DNA from: Anthonomus grandis grandis
Lineage: Eukaryota; Arthropoda; Insecta; Coleoptera; Curculionidae
NCBI RefSeq assembly: GCF_022605725.1
Contig: NC_065546.1
Span: 46,310,227-46,374,226, forward strand
DNA length: 64,000 nucleotides
Direction of reading: 5' to 3'
A model generated the notes under the pieces. That model worked only from the letters and a program-made list of their open reading frames with translations, searched no databases and was not told where the DNA came from. Positions within the stretch are counted from its first letter, which is position 1. Each line of letters begins with the position of its first letter. This document shows positions 23,600 to 34,863 of the stretch, in pieces. The translations under genes and the position numbers were made by a program.

Positions 23600-24213
23600 A
23601 GAGACAACCAAAGAGACGTGCAACTAGATAGAAATTTTTATCCTATTGTTGTTGCTCTCTTTAATCTGTATATACTGTATTTCGTTGTCTCTAACTTTCC
23701 TTATGAAAAGCGAGCTAAGGTGGCGCCACAATACTAATCTTTCGCAATGCTAAATGTATTTAATTATCTGAGCACTCAAGAAAAAACATTCTTCCATCAC
23801 CGTTTAAATGAATGCAAAAATATGGGACAACTTGTGTCCAATTCTCTAATATTTCTAAAATTATAATTACGTACGGCAACAGTGCAATCCTTCCTCAACA
23901 TGAACACGTGAATTTCAATATGGCTGAATAGTTGTTGTTGCTGATTAATTTTGTTTTGTTTTACATCATTAGTTGAGATTTTGAACGAGTGCTTAAATTT
24001 TACGTATTTTATTACCCATCGGATTTAGATGAACTTAATAACAGTAGTTAGTAATTGTAGTTTTTTCCAGGATACAGATTTTAGTGTTTTGACTTGTGTT
24101 AGGAACAGAGATATATTCATTAATGTAATTGTTAAGGCTGTAAATTAAAATTTAAAAAAAAATTAAAAACTAACATAGATAGTCAAATAAATTTAATTTT
24201 AATAATAATACTT

Positions 24214-25499
24214 TAAGGGTGTTTTTTTAGAGGCGGAGAACTTTAAATTAAAATTAAACACAAAATATTTTATTGATGTGAACGAATTTGCTTTTATATT
24301 AAAGAATTTTTTTTGGCATTAATATTTAAAAATAATTTCGGGCATGTGACCCCCACGGCTGGCGCGTACGTGGCATAATCTAGAGGTCCAATTTTCACAC
24401 ACTCTTTCCAGTACTGCAGGCTGTATTTCGGCAATCACGCGTCGTATGTTGGCTTCCAAGTGTTTAAGTGTTTCGGGTTTATCAGCGTTGACATGCGACT
24501 TAACATAGCCCCAAAGAAAATAATCTAATGGCGTCAAGTCGAATGAACTGGCCAGTTTACAGGTCCATTCCTTGAAATTATTCGTTGCTCGAATGTCTCT
24601 TGCAGTAAATTAATTGTTTGGCGCGCTGTATGGCACGTGGCACCGTCCTGCTGAAACCACATTTCTGCAACGCCTGCAACGGCTTCCACAAAAAAGTTGA
24701 TTATCATGTTTCCGTATCGCTTACCGTTTACTGTAACGTTCTGACCATCAGCATTTCTGAAGACATAAGGACCAATGATTCCACCGGCCCATAAAGCGCA
24801 CCAAACGGTTAGTTTTTCTGGATGTAACGGTTTTTCGCCAATAGCTTGTGGATTCTCATCCCCCCAAATTCGGCAATTCTGCTTGTTTACATAGCCATTT
24901 AACCAAAAGTGTGCTTCATTACTGAACAAAATTTTCATATGAAATCGTGGATCAACAGCAATCTTTCCTTCCGCCCATTCAGCTAATGTACGGCGCAAAA
25001 GATGATCCTGGGGTTTCAACTCCTGGAGAAGTGGAATTTTATATGCTCGCAATCCGAGATCTTTGCGAAAAATTTTCCATAAAGTGGATGGACATAAGTT
25101 CACTTGTTGAGAACGACGACGAATTGACACATTTGGATCATTATCAACACTATGCTGCACAGCAGCTATCGCTTGTTGCGTGCGCACTGTACGGCGTCTT
25201 ACGGGATGCGTATTGTCGACTAGAGTAAAAGTAGCGAAAACGATCAGTTTCTCAAATTAATCTCTCTGAAGGACGATTATGAGCACCATAAAACTCACGT
25301 AATACCCGATGTGTTTCTCGAATATAACCATGTCTTTCAAAATAAATTTGAACAATTTGGAAACGTTGCTCCGGCGTGAGTCTGTTCATGATGAATTGCC
25401 AAACCAAACTAATCTAAAAATAACCCAGAACTGTCGGCTGTCATAAAAAACAGTGTTGCCAAATGAAAGTTCTCCGCCTCTAAAAAAAAACACCTTTTA
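24214..25499 (-). mobile_element. Tc1/mariner-superfamily element, nearly full length
   Basis: TIRs of about 30 bp (core GTTTTTTTAGAGGCGGAGAA) are flanked by TA at 24214-24215 and 25498-25499. Length is about 1.29 kb, typical for mariner-type elements. The transposase lies on the minus strand between them and is broken by a stop and two frameshifts. Confidence 0.9.
24322..25389 (-). pseudogene. Tc1/mariner (DDE_3) transposase, inactivated
   Basis: The start is ATG at 25389 (MNRLTPEQRFQIVQIYFE), a helix-turn-helix N-terminus. An in-frame TGA occurs after PSERLI and a frameshift follows near 25230. The next open block is a long stretch from 25187 to 24534. The first catalytic region reads LFSNEAHFW, where the family normally has Asp, so the catalytic residue is lost. 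The second is intact (FQQDGATCHT). A further 1-bp shift near 24545 precedes the third (TPLDYFLWG). The C-terminus ends EIIFKY. Confidence 0.9.
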
Positions 25500-26166
25500 T
25501 AATTACAAGAATAACATTTGTTCGGATTATCTGTGCTGACTATTTGCTGCTATTTTTAATTTAGCTGTAATCTTCCTATTTTATTTTTTTAATTAATTTT
25601 TATTGATTAGAAAAATGCTGCATCATAAATATTGAAACATGTGTATATGTATTTCATACACATACAAATTTAACAGTTTATTCATTATTATAGAATAGAA
25701 CAGACTTATTCTATTCTCTACTAATTAGTAGAAAAACAGTTTTACCACTTTACCAATTCAATTTCATTTATTCTGGATACCTGTTTCGCTAATGATATTA
25801 GCATTTTCAGCAAAACATTAAACTTTTTTTATTTTAAGTGTTACAAGGATAATTTTAAAGGATATATTTTTTGGAATATTATTATAGTACCGTGATAATT
25901 AAAATCTTCCTGAACTTTACTTGCATTTATGTATATGCATGTTACTGTTACCGTCTTAAATTATAAATTATGAAAATAATTATTGAAAATACATGCACAT
26001 ATTATAGGTATACCATATACTGAAAATACAATACAAAACGTTTCAGAATTATATTTAGTTTATTTAGTTTCCCAATTTAAATGTTATCAAATTGCATTGT
26101 TTTAGTTAAAGTCTGCAATCGTTCTGAGCAATTAAAAACATATCAATATTTTTTTATTTATTTTAA

Positions 26167-26238
26167 CTAAAATCAGCCGTTCTATCTCAGAACATAATTA
26201 TGATGTTCTGACTTCTGAGACATAACGGCTGATTTTAG
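26167..26238. repeat. 72-bp hairpin
   Basis: Outer arms CTAAAATCAGCCGTT (26167-26181) and its exact complement (26224-26238). Inside, a second complementary block (CTCAGAA / TTCTGAG) and a central CAGAACAT/ATGTTCTG palindrome extend the fold. Resembles the tip of a foldback element. Confidence 0.8.
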
Positions 26239-26392
26239 GTTTGAATTATGGATTGAGGTTTGAATTATGGCGACAAACGCGATCTGCGCCATCTACGTTC
26301 ACCTTTCACGAAGAGAGACAAAGATGGAAAATAATCGGATATTTTATTAGCGCACAGTTGCGCTTCTCTTTGGTTGTCTCTGTCTGTAGTTT

Positions 26393-26603
26393 GTAATATT
26401 GTTGGGCTTCGGGATCTATAAAATAAAGTCCAATTCTATTTAAACTTGTCGACGTTTCGCAAAATATATCTAATTTTAATTATAATTAAATTTTAATTGT
26501 ACACTTTTTTTTTCTTATGTTTTGCAATGCTTTATGTGGGCAAGTATAAAGAGGATTGAACTTTTATTTTATAGATCCCTACACCCAACAATATTACCAA
26601 CCA
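26393..26603. mobile_element. Short MITE/foldback element
   Basis: About 210 bp bounded by roughly 36-bp imperfect inverted repeats (GTAATATTGTTGGG... ending ...TCTATAAAATAAA). No coding content. The target duplication is not clear, so the superfamily is unassigned. Confidence 0.7.
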
Positions 26604-28539
26604 TATAACCTTAATTGATTACTTAATAAGAATTCTAAATGACCAACTTAATAAATTCATCTGATCAGCTGTTATTCTCTCTACTCAGGCATTCGTACAA
26701 GTTACAGTAACTACTGCCTCAGTGTAATAAATAATAAACTTGTAATAGATAAGAGCTTCAGATAAACGCAATGCCCGACTAGAGTAAAGCATTCGAAGTT
26801 TTACAGCATGATATTCACCAGTGTTTTTAAAAATGAAATTTTACGAAGAATTTTTCTTGAAAACGGTGAGTTCTAGCGAGGTGTGACTGCGGCCAAATTA
26901 CCAAAACTCGACAAACAACCAATTTGAGGTAAATTTTCTTCCCACGCTTTCCCTGTGTTACCTACTTCTGAAGACAATCCAAAGTTTAGGAACTGTAGCA
27001 CGTTTTATCAAAAAATCCTTACATTTATTGAAAATATTTACAAAAAACCGTCATCACCTCTTCGTCTTTAATACCCTGTGCGTATCTTAAAAACTAAGCA
27101 GTTTTCGAGCATACTTTATATGAAATTTTAACGTTTTTTGGGACATAAGAAACGTGGTTCAAATATTGACGTCTAGTTTCGAGACCAATTTTTCTTGTAC
27201 GCTTAAATTTATAAAAAACGGGTTCTTTCATCTAATAATCTTAACAGATTAACCGAGACATTTAAAATGATACTCTTGTATCTCCGCAAAGGGGATATTA
27301 ATTGTGTCGCAAGACTTTGCAATTAAAATCAGCGTCTAGTGTCTATCCTGGTAGATTTCAACAACCTCGACGTGACGTTTGAGCATTATCAATGTCGTAA
27401 CTTGACTTTAACTTTACAAATCACGACTAGGCGGCATAATATCCTCGTGACTTCAAAATTTGACCAGATTCGAAGTTCGGATTGCCCCCTTGTCCTTTTG
27501 TACCCAAGCCGAGCAAACTAACTGCTTTAATTAGACTTAAATTGTCAGTAAGACCGAGGCAAACCCGCGATAATCCCGCATATAGAACGACCCTGTTACC
27601 TACTTTAATTGGTTACGTTTCCAACTCGGCCACCGCTAAGTGATTTTCCTGATTTGGTAGTTGGGACTAATCGGATAGATTGGGGCGTGCATATGTTATG
27701 GAAAATTAAAGTACCCCTTCAATTTTTAATGGAATATATCGGTATATTCTGTTTAAGTATTAAATAAACCCTTAAAGTTCGGCACGCAGTCTGCCAACCA
27801 GTCTGTATGTTAAACTTCTTGTATATATTTAAATAACTTTTACTTGAATTCTTGTATAGCCTTATTATTATTTTATTTATTCTTATTTATTTTTTATAAC
27901 ACACAATATTCAATAATGATATTCTTAACAAAAAGGTAGGATATAATACTAACCAGGTAAGTTTACATAAATAGCACCTAGATGACTTAAAATCTTTATC
28001 TGCTTATAACAAACAAAAAAAACTCTAATTATATCCATAAACCTTTAACTAATGAAAAAATTGTGGCAATGTATAGAAAATCAACAAGGCAAAAAAGAAG
28101 AAAAAAAAAATCTATAAAAATTGGTGTCACAATGGAAATTATGAACTGATGCGGAACTTCACCTGTACTAAAAATCAAGTTAATTATATGTAACAAGTTA
28201 TTATTAGGTTAGATATAAATGACTTTTCTTTATAAGTTTAATATAAATTTTATCTATTCCAGGAGCACTGTAAACTTTAAAGTACTTACGTGTTTTATTA
28301 TTTCGTTTGCATCTACATGTTTTAGAAGCAATGATGGGAAGTTGTCTGTGACAACTTTTTGTTCATTAATTGGTTTTTGAATTTTACATAATATATTCAA
28401 TTAAACTAATTTTAACAAAATAGTCATTAGAATAATTTACCATACTTTTATTATCAAGGAATCAATCTACTATAGGTGGTGTGGTTTTATCTTTATTTTA
28501 TTTATCATTATTTATGGCATCACTCATCAAATTATCGAC
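26604..28539. other. No gene recognised
   Basis: About 1.9 kb. The part 27000-27700 is less AT-rich and may be an old element, but I see no motif on either strand. 27850-28540 is plain AT-rich sequence. Confidence 0.35.
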
Positions 28540-29200
28540 TTTTTGCAGATTGGTTCCCGCATTTTACATCTCTTGCTGAAAATATTTATTTATTTTTTTA
28601 GAATTGGAGATAAACTCGAGATCGATAAACAAGGAGACCGCACAGACTCTATGTGTATTTTGCAGAGACATTTCCTACACTTAAGTGATGATTGTCCAAT
28701 TAGCAAAATAATAATGATATGCAGCCTTTGGTCCTTTACAGACTTAAGACTAGTTTCATTATTTTGGCAAACCCCGCATTTTGGATAAAAATTTTATCCA
28801 AAGGGTAGACAATCAAATTATCAAATTTGTTTATTAAATTTGAATATCGAACATTTACGATGGGATCTTTCCATGGGGCCAAGACTATATGCATCTTTCA
28901 GGCCTAAGGTAGCCATATAACTTTTTTTTTTGTTTATGAGGTGAATAACGGTCTTATGATCCTCAATCATAAAATGATTACATCTTACACTCTTATTAGG
29001 CGACTTTCAGTTGATTTATTAATTATGGGCCCTTTTTTGACATCAGATTTAAGAGTTAGAAAAAAACTAGAGATGAATTGGCTATTACGTGCTTCAACCC
29101 TACTCAAAGCATCTGTCTTAAGTAATTCCATTATTCCCTGTGAAACTATTAGAGGACCATGAGATTTTCCAGGAATAAATTTTTGTATTGGGACTTAAAT
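28540..29200 (-). pseudogene. DIRS-like reverse transcriptase relic
   Basis: Minus-strand frames read IMELLKTDALSRVEARNSQF then ISSFFLTLKSD (RT N-terminal motifs, 29160-29040), then HFMIEDHKTVIHLINKKKS then YMATLGLKDAYS and HRKCSIFKF (28980-28830). The order KMEDYRT...YMATLDLKDAYF...HRKFLRF is typical of DIRS-like (tyrosine-recombinase) elements. The first catalytic Asp region is LGLKDAYS, so the usual D-L-K-D-A-Y is altered. A weak continuation resembling LGFIINSKK is seen near 28600. Multiple frame breaks. Ty3/gypsy is the alternative. Confidence 0.55.
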
Positions 29201-29765
29201 CCCCTAAAACTCTGAGTATTTGACAAGATAATTTTGTCTGATGTATTATAGCACACCTTTTTAGAAAAATATTGTAAACGGCCGCCAGGGTAACTAAACT
29301 TGGCTTAGCTAGTCATCGATTGGGGCAGCTAACAGTGCTTCCCCAGTTGTCCTTCCTAAATTACAACAAGCAAGTTTCTTGCGAGGAAATGTCTGCATAT
29401 AAAAAACTTCAGCACGAAGACGACCTGCATCACCTAATTAAGAGCTCAATGCACAATCCGCTCCCCCTCCCTTTTTTCATTCCAGAAAGAGGTGATTGCC
29501 TGTCCAATAACCGACATGCTTATGCTTACTTCAGCTTGCCACCGCATTAGAGGGCAATCCATCTGTTTAACTAAAATTATCTTCTTTAATATAATACTAG
29601 CTGAATGCCCGCGGCGTTGCTCGCGTGAAAATAAAAGAAAAGTCGAAGAAGGCCTCCAATAATAGGACATGCAACCCACAATTGCCACTCCGTTTTTCTT
29701 AAGGTCAAGGTGCGCGATTGATATAATATAATTATTATAACCTATCGTTCGTGCGACGTCAGATG
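29201..29765. other. Unassigned; contains LINE/SINE-like 3' motif
   Basis: At 29590-29625 the string CTAGCTGAATGCCCGCGGCG followed by TTGCTCGCGTG resembles the conserved GCCCGCGRCTTCGYCCGCG word found at the ends of many insect LINE/SINE copies. No coding region was recognised; open frames at 29320-29690 overlap on both strands without motifs. Confidence 0.35.
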
Positions 29766-30125
29766 TTCGGCTCGATGCACACGAGCGATTTTCATGGCGA
29801 AGTTCGCTGCGAGCTCGCCGCGAAGTTTTTTCGCGCGCATGTAGCAGACCAAAGGATCAAATGGTGCGATTCACACGTAGGCGAAATCGCAGCGAATACG
29901 CCGCTAACCGCCGGCGCTCGCCGGGGACTGCTACTTCGCGACGATTTCGCGGCCAAAATTCCTCGCTGAGCCTCGCTCTGCGGGTAAGCAGTACTTGTTG
30001 GAACATTGAGCAATTCACACGGCTCGCGTCATTATCAGTGGTGTGTATTATATTAAAAACACTACGACATGTGATACATTAAAATTCTTAAAATTTTGCT
30101 TAGAATCCAAAAATGTAATCATATA

Positions 30126-30306
30126 CAGGGTACTCCATACTCCATTTAAAATAACAAAGACGTTGCCGGTTTGTCATAGTAGAGGCAACGCTTCATCGCT
30201 AAAGATATCTATATATATGTGCCCAATGGTCCTACAACGTTGCCAAATTTTCAAAATTTCCTAATGTACATTTTCTCTACAATCAACATTTAAAATGAAC
30301 ACCCTG
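30126..30306. mobile_element. 181-bp Tc1/mariner-type MITE
   Basis: Ends CAGGGTACTCC... and ...GAACACCCTG form imperfect inverted repeats flanked by TA (30124-30125 and 30307-30308). No coding content. Nested within the Harbinger element 29769-30921. Confidence 0.65.
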
Positions 30307-30494
30307 TATGTTTAGTCATTTTTAATTAAGTAAATCATTATTACTAGAATTGATTATTTCTTTGTTTATTATTTTATTTCATAATGTTAGGTATTAGTTC
30401 ACTTTTACTGTTACATATTCATTATAAAACAATTCAAATGATTTGTACGAGTTGAGATGAAATAAAATATTGACAAAGTAGCAAAAATTATTTA

Positions 30495-30725
30495 CCTTAA
30501 TGTTACAGCCAACATCTCTACTAGGTTAACTGCAAGTCGCATAACTCTATTTTCACCTTTTATTTTATCTTCCAATTTATTAGATAGTTCGTTGAATGAC
30601 CGAATACTCGTAGTTCAAGAATTTTAAGGGATCTTCTTGTAGATCACTAAATAACGTCACAAAAGCTCCTTTCAGAAGTCTAGCACTGACAAGAGGATGT
30701 ACCCAATTTTTTCTTTTTGAGTTTT
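30495..30725 (-). pseudogene. Harbinger transposase N-terminal fragment
   Basis: The reverse strand reads KKNWVHPLVSARLLKGAFVT then LFSDLQEDPLKF, matching the W-V-H/N-P-L N-terminal segment of Harbinger transposases. It is followed after frame breaks by RVMRLAVNLVEMLAV, which aligns with the region just before the TLRYLATG motif. The catalytic DDE domain is absent, consistent with internal deletion of the host element. Confidence 0.6.
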
Positions 30726-30924
30726 TGTACAAATAATGGTACGATAAGTACGCCACTGCAACACATCTTGAACCATCTATGCTAAAGTCGTAAACGTAAT
30801 GAAAGTCCGTTGAACGCGATTTCTCTTAAATAAACTTGCTCGTGTGCACTGTAGAACGGCGTTCTAGCGGCGATCTCGCCGCAATGACGTCGCGAACGAA
30901 ATCGCTCGTGTGCATTGAGCCTTC

Positions 30925-31439
30925 ATGTCGCACCTCGAGTCGCCTCGCCCGGTCTTGTCGATCCACGTACCAGCGCATTTGCCATACTGCACAGAAAATG
31001 TTATCGGCTTAAAAATTATATTGTTTTTATAAAAAAATATACGCAATAAAACAATTAAAAAAATAGTGTTGAAAGGTCTCGGTAATCAGAGGATTATTTA
31101 AAAAAAAAGGTCGTGTAAATTGATGCAATACAACTCTCTCACGAACTTGCTGAAAAATTTGGCTTAGTGTTTTAAATATATAGATTGAATTTGGGGGTAC
31201 CAAGTAACGAAGCGTTTTTAAGAACCATATATTTTTCTATTAGGGCCATTTTTTCTTGTAAATCCAGTCTAGTTCAAATAATACAGTTCCGTGTTTGAAA
31301 TCCTCTTAGAGGGGGCCAGAGCACTTCTAATTTTTGGAAACATTGATACCAACTACAGAAGCGTCATAGTTTTTCTTTGACCTTTGATAAAAAGGCTCAA
31401 AATGTACACCTTCTTAGCAACGAGCACTTGATGTATGAA
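30925..31439. other. No gene seen
   Basis: AT-rich sequence between a Harbinger element and a minisatellite-like array. No motif on either strand. Confidence 0.4.
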
Positions 31440-31860
31440 ATAATAATAAATATATAAACGTAACTGTGTTCATAAACAAATTAAGTAAAGTAAGTGTATT
31501 TATATGGCATAAAGTTGGCGTATAAAATAATAATCTAGATAAAGATGTAATTGTATTCATAAACAGTTTAAACCAAATACCTGTGTTTACCTGTTTACCG
31601 GACAGCAAGCCCCTGGTCTATTTAGTAATTTAGCCAAGTTGTAACTGTGTTCATAAACAGTACAAGCCAGATACCTATGTGATCCGGATAGCAAGCACCT
31701 GGTCTATTCAGTAATTTAATCAAATTATAACTGTGTTCATAAACAGCTTAAACCAAATACATAATATGTGTATTTGGATGGCAGCTAATTAAATTTGAGT
31801 CATCTATGTATTCATAAACAGATTGACTCTATCTATTGTGTTCATAAATAATAAACATTA
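31440..31860. repeat. Degenerate ~90-bp tandem repeat
   Basis: The phrase TAACTGTGTTCATAAACAG recurs with variation near 31461, 31548, 31642, 31728, 31806 and 31837. A second phrase (AGCAAGCMCCTGGTCTATT) occurs in the middle copies. Spacing is about 86-94 bp. Confidence 0.85.
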
Positions 31861-31999
31861 ACGGAAACAAAATTTGGGACCTAGATTCGTCTAAGTGCGG
31901 GTATACACGATCCGGTTTACCGCATGGGATATACGTTATGCACTAAGAAAAATTCCAAAATTTAATTGCTTCGAGACTTTTATAAAGAGATAGTGTCTT

Positions 32000-32295
32000 T
32001 ATTGCTTATAATTATTTGTGATCTTAAAGCAGAAGATCTTTTGCGAGAGTCAGTATAACGTAAACATTGAAGGCATCCATATTTTGAAAGTGGTGTAGAA
32101 AAAACAATCTACAAATTTTATGCAACAATTCGGCAGGATAATGATAAGTTTTTCAATTATAATAGAATGTCTAAAAAATCATTTGGTGAATTGTTAACTG
32201 TGTTAAAACAAGATACTCAATGTAATAATTTCGGCGAAAATGACTAAAAACGCGCGTTACAACTGGAACGTGTATTGCGATACCTTTAAGTATGT
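32000..32295 (+). pseudogene. Harbinger transposase N-terminal fragment
   Basis: Plus-strand frames read EKTIYKFYATIRQDNDKFFN then YNRMSKKSFGELL, then RALQLERVLRYL, corresponding to the F-x-x-Y-x-R-M-S-x-x-x-F-x-x-L-L region and the start of the TLRYLATG block. The frame is cut by the gypsy LTR at 32299. Confidence 0.65.
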
Positions 32296-32298
32296 ACA

Positions 32299-32488
32299 TG
32301 TAAGAAAGCACCGAGTTGTATGTAAGAAAACACAGACACTCCACATTCATAAATCGTCATCATAAAGTGTCCCATAAAGTGTCCCATAATGTCAAATAAA
32401 TAAGGCTAATGGCTCGGGTGACGATTTCATAAAGAGGGCCCTATTGAGTTTCGAATCTAGCTGGTCTGGCACGGAATATATTCTCACA
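32299..32488 (-). repeat. gypsy LTR (3' LTR in element orientation), shortened
   Basis: 190 bp. Identical over its inner ~150 bp to the right LTR except for a few differences, but lacking the hairpin and AT-rich segment of the longer copy. Confidence 0.85.
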
Positions 32489-32981
32489 CGGCCAATCCTG
32501 ACACTCAATTCGTTCTCGAATTGAAACAAAAATCCAATGTTAACCTGGAACAACAAAACAAACGCCAGTCAAATTTTTCAAAGTTATTTTGGTTAAAACT
32601 ATTTAGTGTGGAAGCATGTTATATGACACAAAAATACAAGAACTTCGTCTTTCTTTTTAACATTCTTTTTCAAATTTCTTTTTAGCAAAGCGTGAAAACT
32701 TTCAATGTTATAGTAACATCAGTGTGAAGCATAAGCTCTCAACGTAATTCAAACATTGTTGTAAAGCATATAGGCTTTCAACATAATTCGCAAAGCGTAT
32801 GAGCTTTCAACGTTATAAAAATTCTAATGCAAATCGTAAAAGCTTCCAACACAAAATAAAATAAAGCAAATACTGAAATATTAACTTGTCAAACCAATTT
32901 GCTTCCGCATATCAAAAACAAAAAAAAAATAATATTTTCCAATTACCTAAAATAAACAAGCAGAAAAAGTAATAATATATC

Positions 32982-33961
32982 TCAACATTCTGAAAGTTCG
33001 CCTGGCCAAACTCGGATCATGTCTCTAGCAATAACTCTTTTCCGATTAGTTGACAGATTTTTTAACTCAAACCTGTCATTTGGCAAAATAGAAATAACTT
33101 TGTATTTCTTGTCCAACTTTGCTAAATGACTGTCACCCGACGGATGAAAGACAAGATCGCCGATTGAGATTTCTTTATTGAGCCTTTTTGTTTTGTCAAA
33201 TAAACTTTTTGAATAATCCGCCTGTTTTCTCATACGTTCGTATGCCAGTTGCCGATCTTTCTCTAAACTCGCTGGTGCATTAATTAAAGGGAGATACTCG
33301 GTTAGGGTTCGTATATCGCCATTACTACCTTCTAGCCCAGTTAGTAAATAAATTGGTGAAAATCCCGTAGTTTTTTGTACCGTCGTGTTTAAAGTGGTTT
33401 GCAACTTTATAACATGCTTTGACCATTCGGACTTAATTTCAATTTCTGTGCGTAATAAATTCAAAACAGTGCCCACATACCTTTCTACCTGGCATTACCC
33501 CGAGGTGTACCCTTAGCAATTAAGTGTTGACGTACGCCCAATTCTAACAATATCTGTTTTACAGACTTGTCCGTAAAATTAGTGCCTCGATCACAAATCA
33601 AAGTTTTTGTGACACTGAACATACTTAAATACAATTTAAGAGCGGCACTTGTCTCGGGGCCAGAAAGGGATTTAAGCGGCACAAAGAAAATATATTTTGT
33701 AAAGGAATCAATGATGAGTAATAAATGTTTAAACCCCTCGATAAACACAGGATACGGACCCACACAATCAGCATGCACTGTCCAAAAAGGAATCGGTTTT
33801 CTGTCAATGGGATGTAGTTTGGTATGTTTGGGGCCGGTGTGAGCTTTACCCACTAAACATTTTAGACAATGATCACAATATTTCTTCACAAATTTTGCCT
33901 TTTTTGGAAACCAAAAGAAATGATTTATCTTTGCGAATGTTTTTGATAACACCAATGACAA
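32982..33961 (-). pseudogene. gypsy integrase
   Basis: Two open blocks in different frames. 33961-33485 holds the zinc-binding C-x2-C portion (CDHCLKCLVGK) and the rve catalytic core: HADCVGPYP (first Asp) and ICDRGTNF (second Asp), ending at TPRGNAR near the expected catalytic Glu, where the frame breaks. 33476-32982 continues with GTVLNLL, a linker and a C-terminal barrel-like region ending VIARDMIRVWPG. One small indel at about 33480 separates them. Integrase would join element cDNA to the chromosome; here it directly follows a truncated gag, so normal pol organisation is lost. Confidence 0.85.
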
Positions 33962-33987
33962 TTTCTAATAACTGACTATCAGTTAGA

Positions 33988-34380
33988 TTAAAATCTAGAG
34001 AATTTAAAAGAATATTTTTTTTTGGCATACGCACAGTACGAGGTATCGTCATTGCTAGTGTACAAACAGGCTCTTCGCAACTTTTCGCTTAGATTTCTCT
34101 TGGCCGGATAAAGATTGCATAACTCAGTCCTAAAGTCCTCCCAGTTTCGCTGTAACGGCCTCCAAGCCGACAACCAGTCCCTTGCTTCTCCAGCCAACCC
34201 ACTCGAACCTCTGGCAAGTAACTCATGATTAGACCACTTAAAAGTTTCACCCAATTTTTCCAATTCATTACACCACCTTATCGCACCGTCATCGTCATTT
34301 CCCGGATTAAACGTCGGAATGTCCACTAACGTCGACGCAGCACTTTTGTTTTCATCTCTAAGCGCTTTTAGAGAGTCGGT
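33988..34380 (-). pseudogene. gypsy gag fragment
   Basis: Reads IPTFNPGNDDDGAIRWCNEL then EKLGETFKWSNHELLARGSS and GLAGEARDWLSAW, the retrotransposon gag (capsid-like) pattern of Ty3/gypsy elements. The frame ends at 33988, with a frame change at the junction to integrase. The zinc-knuckle end of gag is gone. Confidence 0.8.
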
Positions 34381-34522
34381 TCAAATTTTCGCGAATTCTT
34401 CCATAATTCTTGTATCCACAAGACGCGATTAAGTTTTTCTTTTATTTTACTGATTTAAAGCCGTCCACGAAAACAATATCGAACAATAAGTGATACTTTT
34501 AGTAAGCCGATCCCACTTCTGA

Positions 34523-34863
34523 TGTAAGAAAACAACGAGTTTTAATTAAATTATTATTTAATAAAACGAGAAATCTTAAAATAAAACAGAACAAATTTCT
34601 CTGCAGAAATAATGTATCGCAGACGCTGTCTAAAATTCGAATGTCTCCATTTCTTTTTTAATAGCAAAACTCTTACTTAAAACTTAAAACTAACACAGAC
34701 ACTACGCTTATGGATGCGGAGTGTCTGTGTTAGTTTTTTATCGTCATCATAAAGTGTCCCATAATGTCAAATAAATAAGGCTAATGGCTCGGGTGACGAT
34801 TTCATAAAGAGGGCCCTATTGAGTTTCGAATCTAGCTGGTCTGGCACGAAATATATTCTCACA
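34523..34863 (-). repeat. gypsy LTR (5' LTR in element orientation), full length
   Basis: 341 bp, starting TGTGAGAATATATTTC on the minus strand. Contains an 18-bp perfect hairpin (34686-34737). The sequence just inside it, on the minus strand, is TCAGAAGTGGGATCGGC, a candidate primer-binding site. Confidence 0.85.
34686..34737. repeat. 18-bp perfect hairpin in LTR
   Basis: Arms 34686-34703 (AAAACTAACACAGACACT) and 34720-34737 are exact complements around a 16-nt loop. It lies inside the full-length LTR, possibly at a transcript termination or packaging structure. Confidence 0.85.

Larger units (their letters stand above)
23600..26381. repeat. 26-bp inverted repeat pair flanking 2.7 kb
   Basis: 23600-23625 and 26356-26381 are inverted copies with the core AGAGACAACCAAAGAGA and about two mismatches. 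They enclose the mariner element 24214-25499 and otherwise AT-rich DNA. They may be the ends of a larger, gutted element into which the mariner jumped, but no target duplication was confirmed. Confidence 0.5.
29769..30921 (-). mobile_element. PIF/Harbinger element, internally deleted
   Basis: TIRs of about 24 bp starting GGCTC and containing ATGCACACGAGCGATTT, with a 3-bp TTC target duplication at 29766-29768 and 30922-30924. The left subterminal region (29770-29970) is strikingly CpG-rich. A minus-strand transposase N-terminus survives inside, and a MITE is nested at 30126-30306. Confidence 0.85.
32299..34863 (-). mobile_element. Ty3/gypsy LTR retrotransposon, pol-deleted
   Basis: Left LTR 32299-32488 (190 bp) and right LTR 34523-34863 (341 bp) share the same outer ends (TGTAAGAAA... 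and ...ATTCTCACA). A 4-bp TACA duplication lies at 32295-32298 and 34864-34867. The internal minus-strand genes are gag and integrase only; protease, RT and RNase H are missing. The left LTR is shortened by a ~150-bp deletion and has a duplicated GTGTCCCATAA segment. Confidence 0.9.
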
